This document shows positions 47,601-55,826 of a DNA stretch of 64,000 bases, in pieces. The notes under the pieces are model-generated. The model saw only the letters and a list, made by a program, of their open reading frames with translations, was not told the DNA's origin and did no database searches. The translations under genes and the position numbers were made by a program. The stretch's first letter is position 1. Every line of letters begins with the position of its first letter. This DNA is from Malachius bipustulatus (taxonomy: Eukaryota > Arthropoda > Insecta > Coleoptera > Melyridae). The DNA lies in the NCBI GenBank assembly GCA_910589415.1, contig OU342635.1, positions 5,890,001-5,954,000 of the forward strand, in the 5' to 3' direction.

Positions 47601-50600
47601 GAATATCTGGTATCAAGAGGAGCTCCCAGGGAAAAACTCCTGGTTGGAATACCATTATATGGTCAGACATTCACTCTTTCAAAACCGACAAGATATGACA
47701 TTGGAGTTCCTAGCGCGGGTCCTGGTGAAGCTGGAGAGTATACCAAACAACCAGGCATGCTTGCATATTACGAAATCTGCGACAGGATCAGGAATAAAAG
47801 ATGGAATGTGAACAGAGGTAATACTGGAGCTACAGGACCCTTCGCTTATTTACGAGATCAATGGGTTGGGTACGAAGACATCTCATCTGTCAAAGCAAAG
47901 GTACTAAAATAATCATAAAATCCCAAGAACTTAACTCTTATTGTTACCCTCATTTTAAGGCTCAATACATTAAAAGAAATGGTTTTGGTGGAGCAGTCGC
48001 TTGGACGATAGACCTGGACGATTTTTCTAATCGATGCTGCAAGGGAGCTTTTCCCTTACTTCACAGCATCAACCGTGAACTAGGCTTGATTCAAGATGCA
48101 CCTCTACAAGAAGACTGCAGCAAACCGCCATCACCTGTGACACCTGCTCCTCCTCAAACAACCACTGGTGTAGATTCCGGTGCTCATCACACTACAGAAC
48201 ACAACCACGAGCATCATACCACTACGAAAAAACCAGTCACGATCACTTGGTGGTCAACAAAACCCTCAACGGAGTCTTCTGCACAGACCTGGTGGCCACA
48301 GAGCTCAACAGAACCCACCACGACCAGTCCTTGGTGGACCACGTCAAAGAGGACTACTGCAAGACCATCGCCTACTACAACCAAAAGAACCACCACTACT
48401 AGATTTACGACAACGAGAAGACCCACAATTATTGTACCGGTACCAGAACCTGAGAGACCATCAAAGTCCTGTCAGCCTGGAGAATACAAACCTCATCCAA
48501 GCAATTGTAACGCTTATTATCGTTGCATTCTTGGAGAATTGAAAAGGCAGAATTGTGCTTCGGGTCTACATTGGAACAAGAAAAGGAAAGTATGCGATTG
48601 GCCTGCTAGTGCTAAATGTGATAAACGTAAGTGCATAGTATGTTATTACTTACTCAATAAAACAATTATTATTAAAATAATTTTCCACAGAATCGACTAC
48701 AGCTTCAAGACCGAGACCAACAACAACCAGAAGGACAACAACTACTAGTAGAACAACCACAATAAACTATTGGGAAACTGAACCAACGACTTCTAGGTAT
48801 ACATACAGTACATATAGTACACAAAGAGTGCCTGCTAGTACGTATCCTAGTAAGGACAAATGCACTACAGGTCAATATTACCCTCATGAACAATGCACCA
48901 ACTTCTATGTGTGTGTTAATGGACACCTAGTAGCACAGACTTGCGGCCCTGGGCTCAGTTGGAACGTAGATAAAAACATGTGCGATTGGACTTTCAAAGT
49001 TAAATGTACAGAGCGACGTGAATTGGTTAACAAATTTAGAGGACAAAAATATACAACTGGTATTGAGCATCATTGAATTTAAGTCGTCAATAAACATTTA
49101 ATAATACTTACATTTTAGCTGCTACGGGTTCCAGACCACAACCATACATGAAATGCGAGGGTAACCAATTTGCCCCGTACGTAGGAGATTGTACTCAATA
49201 TTTACATTGCATATGGGGAAAATACGAAGTTTATAAATGTGCTCCAGGATTACATTGGAACAAAGTAAATGGTTTTAATTTAAAGTGAATAAAATCATGG
49301 TTACCTATTGATATATTTTCAGGAAAAATCAATTTGTGATTGGCCCAAGAACTCGAAATGCACCGATAATACAATTTTCGAAACTGAGGCAGAACAAACT
49401 ACACCGATTACACTACGCCCCCCTCCAGATTACACCAGCTGGGTACCTACAGTTGCATCAACAAGAGAAACACCTGAAAGTTACCCGAGCTGGAAACCGA
49501 CTCTTCCAGATAAGACCACTAGACGAACAACCACGTCGCGAGCAACCACAGCAAGAACGACCAAAAACCCCTACACCACTACAACGAAATGGTCAACTTC
49601 GAGAAGGACAACAACAGATAGACCTACAACTACTACGTCATCAAACAACTGGGAATGGCATCCTCCTCTACCATCAGATGCATTCACAGAGTCACCGCCT
49701 CTAGCAGAGCCCCTGAAACCCCAATCGGGATATTTCAAGATTGTCTGCTACTTTACTAATTGGGCTTGGTATAGGAAAGGAATCGGCAGATATATACCCG
49801 AACATATTGACCCTGACTTATGTACTCATATTGTTTATGGATTTGCAGTGCTAGATTACAGTAATTTAGTAATTAAAGCGCACGATTCTTGGGCTGACTA
49901 TGACAATCGTGAGTACTAGAACAAGCGTGTTTATTTATAAAACTATCTCTTTCATCTTGTTTTAGAATTCTATAAGAGGGTAACGGACTTCAAGCAAAAA
50001 GGCTTGAAAGTAACCTTGGCGATTGGAGGCTGGAATGATTCTCAAGGAGATAAATATTCTAAATTAGTGAACAGTCCAGCTGCTAGAGCTAAATTTATTA
50101 AGCACGTAATAGGTTTCCTCGAGAAATATAACTTTGATGGCTTGGATTTAGATTGGGAATATCCAAAATGTTGGCAGGTAAAAGCAAAGTGTGGCAGGAA
50201 CACGTTTAACAAAATAGTATACGGGTATTTTTTCTTGTAGGTTGACTGTAAGAAAGGGCCGGACTCCGACAAGCAGGCGTTTGCAGCTTGGATTACTGAA
50301 CTGAAAGAGGCTTTCAGGCCGAAAGGACTCCTTCTCTCAGCGGCAGTATCTCCAAGCAAAACTGTCATAGACGCGGGATATGACGTTGGAGCAATCGCAA
50401 GGAACTTGGACTGGGTTTCTGTTATGACATACGACTTCCATGGACAATGGGATAAGAAAACTGGCCATGTTGCTCCACTGTATTATCATCCTGAGGATGA
50501 AGTATCTTTCTTCAACGCGGTATGAGCCATTATTGCTTACTTTCATAGAACACTTTAGTAATTTACTGTTTTAGAATTTCTCAATCAACTACTGGATAAC

Positions 50601-53600
50601 ACAAGGAGTGCCTAGAAGAAAAATTATTATGGGCATGCCTTTATATGGTCAATCTTTCAAACTGGAAAAGGAAAGCAACCACGGCTTGAATGCTCCAGCT
50701 CCTGGTCCCGGTCTTGAGGGTAAATACACGAGAGCAGCAGGTTTCTTAGCCTACTATGAAATATGCGACAAACTCCAGAATCAAGGTTGGACTGTAGTAC
50801 AGGACCCCAAAAGACGAATGGGACCTTATGCTTATAAGGGCAGTCAGTGGGTATCGTTTGATGATAAAGAAATGATAAAACTCAAGAGTGAATATATCAG
50901 GAAGATGGATCTTGGTGGAGGAATGATTTGGGCCTTAGATTTGGATGATTTCAAAAACAGGTATTTTTTTTTTTTACTTTCATCTCTTTTGAATAGACTA
51001 AGTTTTTATCTCATCCTATTCATAGATGTGGTCAAGGTCGTCACCCTCTGCTAACCACCATAAGAAACACATTAGCTGACGCAGGTGTAGGTCATCCCGA
51101 AGTAATTCCTTCCGTGTATAGTGAAAATGAATTTCCTGATGAAAATAAAGCGGCCGAGTATCCTTACCGTCCATCGGAACCAATGTCATTGCCATTGAGT
51201 GTACAAACTACTACCGTTAAACCCCCAGTCTCTCCCGAATCAGAATTTAAGATGGTTTGCTATTTCACCAACTGGGCATGGTATAGACAAGGAGTAGGAA
51301 AATTTGTACCAGAAAATATAGATACGGACCTTTGCACTCATATTGTGTACGGTTTTGCTGTCCTTAATAGAGATCAGTTGACAATAAAACCACACGACTC
51401 TTGGGCAGATTATGACAACAGTAAGTATTTTAAACTTTTTTTAACCGAGAATCAAGTCAAGAAACAATTGAATTTTTTAGAGTTCTACGAGAAAGTAACA
51501 GCATTGAGGAAAAAGGGAGTCAAAGTTTTAATAGCAATAGGTGGTTGGAACGATTCAGCCGGCGACAAATACTCTCGTTTAGTCAACAATCCCTCAGCCA
51601 GAAGAAGGTTTATCACCAACGTGATAGAGTTTATAGAGAGCAACAACTTCGACGGCCTGGACTTGGACTGGGAATATCCAAAGTGTTGGCAAGTTGACTG
51701 TAAGAAAGGTCCAGCTTCTGATAAAGCAGCCTTCGCCGAATTTGTGAGAGAGCTCCACGACGCTTTTGAACCCAAAGGATGGCTGCTCTCTGCAGCTGTA
51801 TCACCCAGTAAAAGAGTCATTGATGCTGCGTATGATGTCCCAGCTCTTTCTAGATACTTGGACTGGATTGCTGTAATGTGCTATGACTATCATGGGCAAT
51901 GGGATAAAATAACTGGACATGTAGCTCCCATGTATCCTCATCCTGATGATATAGATGCTACATTCAATACGGTATGAAGCTATTATTTTTAATATTAACA
52001 AGTCTCATAAAATAAATGAATTTATAGAATTTCAGCATCAACTACTGGATTGATAAAGGTGCGGATAGAAAAAAAATTGTCATGGGAATGCCTCTTTATG
52101 GTCAATCATTCTCTTTAGCTGATAATAAGGATCATGGATTAAACGCACCCACTTACGGTGGAGGTGAAGCTGGTGAAGAAACTAGAGCTCGAGGATTTTT
52201 ATCATACTATGAAGTAAATTCTATTATAGTTAAAATTTCAGTTTCAAGTACTAAACGTTTTATTTTCAGATCTGTACAAATGTAATTCAAAAGGGTTGGA
52301 AAGTAGTACGGGACAAAAAAGGTAGAATGGGTCCATACGCCTATTTGAGGGACCAGTGGGTTTCTTTCGACGATATCGGGATGCTAAACCATAAAGCACA
52401 ATACATCAAAGCAATGGGACTTGGTGGGGGAATGGTATGGGCTTTAGATTTGGACGATTTCCGAAACCTATGCGGTTGTGAAGAGTATCCTCTTCTTAGA
52501 ACCATTAACAGAGTGCTCCGAGATTATAATAAACCGGTACGTAAATGCATCCTCGGTCAAACCGACTTCAAACCAACAAAGAAACCATTCTACAAGCCAC
52601 CAACATCTACCGCAACCACAACCACAACTGTATCTACGTATTATCCACCAGACGATGTAGATGTGGAAGTAGTTACGGAAGTACCTCAACCAGCGACCTG
52701 CAGAGGGCTATTCTTCCAAGAACACGATTCAAACTGTCAACAGTACTATGTTTGCAATCAAGGGCAGCTACAATTGCAGACCTGTCCTAATGGTTTATTC
52801 TGGAATAAAGATCATTGTGACTGGCCGGAAAATACACAGTGCCATCCAGATGGAAGTACACTGGCTCCTTTAACTAGCAATGAAATCGATGAAATAGACG
52901 TCAACGAACTGGACGAGCCGCATTCTAAACCTGCAGGCGAATTTGATAATGTCCCTGACAACACTTACAAAGTTGTATGTTACTTTACTAACTGGGCTTG
53001 GTATAGGTAAGTAATTTTTTCAATTGTTATAAATGGGGGAAAATATATATTTATTTATACGTTTCAGGCAAGGAGATGGAAAGTACCTCCCAGAAGATAT
53101 TGACCCCTCTTTATGCACCCATATTAATTATGGTTTTGCCGTGCTCGACCCTAATACTTTAACAATAAAACCTCACGATTCTTGGGCAGATATTGACAAT
53201 GGTAACGTATTTTTTAAACAACGCTATAAAATATTTATAGTCGATTTTTTCAGAATTTTATAGAAAGGTAACTGAATTCAAATCTTTGGGGATAAAAGTT
53301 TTGATAGCTCTTGGTGGATGGAACGATTCTGCTGGAAACAAATACTCGAGACTTGTAAATGATCAATCTGCTAGGGATCGGTTCATAATCCATTTGATCA
53401 ACTTTATTGAAAAATGGGGCTTTGATGGTTTAGATCTCGACTGGGAATATCCTAAATGCTGGCAGGTAAGAGATAATCTACAAAAAATATTAATTATGGA
53501 TGGAAATAATGGATGATTTCATAGGTGGACTGCAACAAAGGCCCGGATTCGGATAAAAACGGTTTCGCAGCTTTGGTTGAAGAACTCAGCCGAGCGTTCA

Positions 53601-55383
53601 AGTCCAGAGGCTGGTTACTTTCATCGGCCGTTTCGCCAAGTAAAACTGTGATAGACGAAGGCTATGATGTTCCTAAGCTGAGCAAATACTTCGACTGGAT
53701 TTCCATAATGACTTACGACTATCACGGTCACTGGGACAAACACACGGGACATGTTGCACCCTTGTATTATTACCCCGGAGACACATATGATTACTTCAAT
53801 GCGGTAAGTTTATTTGGGTGGAAAGTTTGAAGTTATTTACAGATCTTGTTTTAGAACTTTTCCATTCACTATTGGATAGAACAGGGGGCCGAACCTAGTA
53901 AACTGGTTATGGGAATGCCACTGTATGGACAAACATTTAGTTTGGCCGATTCCAGCGATAGAGGGTTAAACGCTAAGAGCAATGGGCCTGGAGAAGCTGG
54001 TGAATTTACCAGAGCAGCAGGATTTTTATCATTCTATGAAGTAAGAAAATTCGTTTAATTCAACTTTAACATTATTAACTCTGAAGAGGAATAGATTTCC
54101 CTTATTTTTCTTGGTAACTTTTAAGTCTTGGTAACTTACGAGACACCTCAGTAACTTATGTGACATTTTCTCAAATGTGTTGAAAAATTCTAGTGTTGTA
54201 ATTAAAAAGGGACCCCTTTATTTGCCTCTCACAAACATAACGGTATATTCATTAAGAATGTGTTAATTTAAAATAAAAATATTGAGTTATTCTATTGGCG
54301 TTGGTAAAACTTAGTGGACAAACATACTCACATTGCAAATTTGCAAATTCCTGCCTCCGATTCTGGCATATAGAGGTGGAAACGGTACCAAATGTTTTAT
54401 TAGGGTAAAGACTTCAAAGTATTTGGAGTCACACAAGTTACCTTTTGGTCACATATGTTACTTCCAACCTGGTAACTTACGTGACAGTAACATATGTGAC
54501 ATAAGTCTTGGTGGCGCAAAATTCAAATCTTGCCAGGGAAGCTCTTGACCCTAGTTACTGCACTGATAGTGTGTTTGTACTGTCTGCCTATAAACTAAAT
54601 TCTTATTTATCAGACAAAACAAGCCACATATTATTATCTTTTTATTGAAGTGTAATAATTTGTACATCAATTATTAATTATAAATCCAAGGAGGTTAACA
54701 TTTTGCTGTCGGTTGCTTAACATTTTGCTGTCGGTTGCTAACTCTTAGTTCTATACAGAAAAAAATGTTTGAATTACTTGCATGAATTTTTCTGGCACTG
54801 GTTTCCTTTCACAAGTCAAATACATTTTCCATACGGATAGACTGCAATATTTTTGATTTCCATGGTAAGAACAATCTCCTATGGAAAGTACCAGAAATAC
54901 AGAGTGGCACTATCTTGCATATTGACATATGGGGGGGTGGGGAAATATGTTATTTCACTTCAAAATCAAAGTTAACAAACTCAATGACTTGTCACTGTCG
55001 ATATTATGACATAGAGTGTAATTTAAATATTTTCAGATTTGTGACAGAGTACGAAAGAGAGGTTGGACTGTCAACAGGGATCCTGAACACCGAATAGGCC
55101 CTTACGCATATATGAATAATCAGTGGGTGTCGTATGACGATATATCAGACATTAAAAGAAAAGTAAGTAGATGACGGTAACTGGCATTAGTGTATACCCA
55201 ACTGGTTTAATGTTACAGTCGAATTTCGTGAAGAAGCTGGGTCTTGGAGGAGGAATGATTTGGGCTTTGGATTTGGACGACTTCAGAAACAAATGCGGAT
55301 GCGGAAAACATCCTTTACTGAAAACCATGAATTCTGTTCTTAGAGGAATTCCGACAGATATTGCCCTGGAAAACTGCACATAG
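38659..55383 (+). CDS. Cht10: Cht10-like group II multidomain chitinase, 29 exons, 2,865 aa
   Basis: Secreted GH18 endochitinase of the molting/cuticle-turnover class. Exons: 38659-38685, 42819-43036, 43098-43558, 43615-43815, 45323-45816, 45876-46181, 46242-46384, 46443-46704, 46756-46924, 46975-47237, 47299-47526, 47589-47900, 47960-48626, 48691-49017, 49119-49264, 49323-49908, 49966-50177, 50241-50519, 50575-50960, 51026-51420, 51481-51971, 52028-52213, 52270-53006, 53068-53201, 53254-53465, 53525-53803, 53855-54040, 55037-55162, 55219-55383. All junctions are GT-AG and all phases join (8,598 nt including the stop). Exons 1-2 together encode a signal peptide (MENMWTYIA + LCSVLLLFVKT). Five GH18 and five CBM14 units follow. 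Exon 8 boundaries are the least certain: for intron 7 an alternative pair GTAGAG…CCGTAG also keeps frame. Tribolium Cht10 also has five GH18 domains, to my knowledge. Confidence 0.93.
39258..39873. repeat. Inverted-repeat element with two internal repeat units, in Cht10 intron 1
   Basis: The ends AGGATGATTCTTATAATCTG and TTTCAGGTCATAAGAACCACCT are imperfectly inverse. Inside, a roughly 120-bp unit (GTTACGCCCACTCC…GGTGCGAGGGGTTCAGGG…AACAAAACCACTTTTGTAG) occurs at about 39,462 and about 39,714. The minus-strand 141-codon frame here (39,203-39,628) crosses the repeat and is not a gene. Confidence 0.6.
40000..41140 (-). pseudogene. Decayed jockey/R1-like LINE, late RT to RNase H and C-terminus, in Cht10 intron 1
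   Basis: Read on the minus strand, successive fragments match the family order. HTWNQQIDRIKKRAE-like sequence comes first (about 41,135-41,090). IPTAAMEVLLDIPSLHSMI and GETRIARLRLQE (about 40,905-40,800) are typical of the region after the reverse transcriptase. RNase H fragments LQSEIYAMHNA and LLTDSQTVLRAI follow (about 40,590-40,460). Last is a broken C-terminal zinc-knuckle region (HALKEHLNK…LVNGDL, about 40,140-40,060). Stops and frameshifts separate the fragments. It is antisense to Cht10. Confidence 0.7.
41190..42230 (-). pseudogene. Decayed DDE transposase (DUF4817-associated type) and repeat units in Cht10 intron 1
   Basis: On the minus strand about 42,200-41,770 shows IWYQMDGCPSHNTQ, then (after a frameshift) AVREYLRD and DLIGTI, then APNDFFFF-like residues. 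This is the order of the DDE core W-x-Q-D-G-C-P-A-H-N … V-R-x-Y-L … W-I-G … R-S-P-D-L-T-P-L-D-F-F-L-W. The first core Asp position (QMDG) is present but the frame is broken repeatedly. Downstream, two diverged copies of a block with CGGGACGTCGTCT and GCATTCGACGAC lie at about 41,260 and 41,635. Confidence 0.65.
42819..43558 (+). other. Cht10: Cht10 N-terminal region (residues about 22-245), no recognised domain
   Basis: Exons 2-3 encode, after the signal peptide, about 220 residues rich in Pro, Gln, Tyr, Thr and Arg (for example TPTTQNFLFPYQAPY). It has two short related motifs, RSLPLRAAVEKVP and RRLPLRDAVERRP, one on each side of the exon 2/3 junction. There are no cysteines of the CBM14 pattern and no catalytic motif. 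It is probably a disordered extracellular extension. Confidence 0.6.
43615..46384 (+). other. Cht10: GH18-1, catalytically degenerate (Gln369 in place of Glu)
   Basis: Exons 4-7, residues about 246-610. The barrel starts IVCYVQGIASYRREPLNF, with SVGG for the usual conserved strand. The catalytic motif FDGxDxDWEYP reads FDGLDIHWQYP here: His367 replaces the second Asp and Gln369 replaces the proton-donor Glu. The later M-x-Y-D-Y-H-G motif is also changed, to LQAYDFHRD. Inactivity is expected; chitin binding could persist. Confidence 0.88.
44480..45090 (+). pseudogene. Probable LINE C-terminal remnant in Cht10 intron 4
   Basis: In broken plus-strand frames the tract gives RKPLERPPGLR, KITWEIQP, then TCRFYMEGNETPIHHL (about 44,910-44,955) and a following hydrophobic/charged stretch. 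This recalls the C-x2-C…E-E-T-x-x-H-I-L tail of jockey-type LINEs. Only one Cys of the first pair is kept. Identification is tentative. Confidence 0.4.
46443..46704 (+). other. Cht10: CBM14-1 (chitin-binding peritrophin A-type)
   Basis: Exon 8, residues about 627-676, with six cysteines in the CBM14 spacing (CESDGIYSDPKNCAAYYIC, then C…C…C). It lacks the N-K-x-x-x-C-D-W motif kept in the later modules: the equivalent is FDPDSGKCANIP. A short tail joins it to GH18-2 by a small intron. Confidence 0.85.
46756..48080 (+). other. Cht10: GH18-2, catalytically degenerate (Asn823 in place of Glu)
   Basis: Exons 9-13 (start), residues about 705-1,070. It begins VVCYVTSWAFYRKAEGKFVP. The catalytic motif reads FKGLHFDWNYP, so the first and second Asp positions (Lys816, His819) and the proton donor (Asn823) are all lost, while Asp821 and Trp822 remain. 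SVMTYDYHGAWEK and the C-terminal WTIDLDDF are intact, so the fold is probably kept without hydrolysis. Confidence 0.88.
48081..49740 (+). other. Cht10: Thr-rich linkers with CBM14-2, CBM14-3 and CBM14-4
   Basis: Exons 13-16, residues about 1,070-1,540. Thr/Pro/Arg-rich spacers (runs such as TTTKRTTTTRFTTTRRPT), likely O-glycosylated, separate three CBM14 modules. These are near residues 1,196-1,248, 1,308-1,356 and 1,372-1,421, and each ends in an LHWN/LSWN…C-DW pattern. CBM14-4 is split by the exon 15/16 junction directly after HWNK. Confidence 0.88.
49735..51100 (+). other. Cht10: GH18-3, intact catalytic motif (Glu1668)
   Basis: Exons 16-20, residues about 1,545-1,915. It opens FKIVCYFTNWAWYRKGIGR; AIGGW and the full FDGLDLDWEYP motif (Glu1668 as proton donor) are present, as are SVMTYDFHGQWD, MGMPLYGQSF and MIWALDLDDF. 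All active-site landmarks of insect GH18 enzymes are visible, so catalysis is expected. Confidence 0.92.
51248..52516 (+). other. Cht10: GH18-4, intact catalytic motif (Glu2092)
   Basis: Exons 20-23, residues about 1,970-2,336, joined to GH18-3 by a short acidic/Pro linker without a CBM14. FKMVCYFTNWAWYRQGVGK, AIGGWNDSAGDKYSR, FDGLDLDWEYPKCW and VMCYDYHGQWD (Cys in place of Thr) are present. Exon 21 has no intron after the catalytic motif, unlike GH18-3 and GH18-5. Confidence 0.92.
52697..52842 (+). other. Cht10: CBM14-5
   Basis: Inside exon 23, residues about 2,397-2,444: CRGLFFQEHDSNCQQYYVC, then LQTCPNGLFWNKDHCDWPEN and a final Cys. The six-Cys pattern is complete. A short Thr-rich linker precedes it and an acidic linker leads to GH18-5. 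Confidence 0.88.
52965..55380 (+). other. Cht10: GH18-5, intact catalytic motif (Glu2608)
   Basis: Exons 23-29, residues about 2,486-2,850. It has YKVVCYFTNWAWYRQGDGK, ALGGWNDSAGNKYSR, FDGLDLDWEYPKCW (Glu2608) and IMTYDYHGHWDK, and the C-terminus is ALDLDDFRNKCGCGKHPL. It is the most finely split unit, with introns after WAWYR, the WEYPKCWQ motif, FYE and KRK. The protein ends 15-20 residues after the domain, with no C-terminal CBM14. Confidence 0.92.
54041..55036. repeat. Cht10 intron 27 with GTAACTTAYGTGAC repeats and a 23-bp duplication
   Basis: This intron (about 1 kb) is far longer than the neighbouring 50-70-nt introns. GTAACTTACGAGACACC, GTAACTTATGTGAC, its inverse GTCACATATGTTAC, GTAACTTACGTGAC and GTAACATATGTGAC occur between 54,113 and 54,502, suggesting a degenerate inverted-repeat insert. 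TTAACATTTTGCTGTCGGTTGC is duplicated in tandem at 54,695 and 54,718. Confidence 0.6.
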
Positions 55384-55564
55384 ATCGGTTGTGAGATTTC
55401 AACAGAATTTATTTTGTAAATATTTGAATAATAGTTCAAATATGATGTTAATAAGCATATTATCATGCTATAAAGTTTTAATTGTTTATGTTCTTCCATG
55501 TGTCTTTTACATACTGTAATTTTTAAGTAGATTAGACGATTTTTATAAAAACTAAGTAGGCTAT

Positions 55565-55570
55565 AATAAA
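55565..55570 (+). terminator. Candidate poly(A) signal of Cht10
   Basis: This is an AATAAA 182 bp after the stop codon. It is the first canonical hexamer downstream on the plus strand that I see. It lies within the 443-bp gap between the convergent genes. Confidence 0.45.
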
Positions 55571-55826
55571 CTCTACTGAAAATGTGATAAAAATTTACTA
55601 ATTTGTTGAAACTCTACAAGACCCATCATACTGGCTACTAATAGAGAAAACATTTAATAATAATAATAATAATCAGAAATAATAAATCCAAAAATATATT
55701 TACAAAAGATTTAAATATTTTCAGGTTTTGCAAAGACTTTGCAAAAAATCTAGTTTCGAACAAGGTTTAAAAATCACAAAAACCTCAAAGCATAATTACT
55801 ATTTTTTTCCCAACAACTGTACAACA

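Noticed and set aside
48180..48542. Open frame overlapping the Thr-rich linker of Cht10
   Set aside because: It is a shifted-frame reading of exon 13. The real frame gives the linker and CBM14-2.
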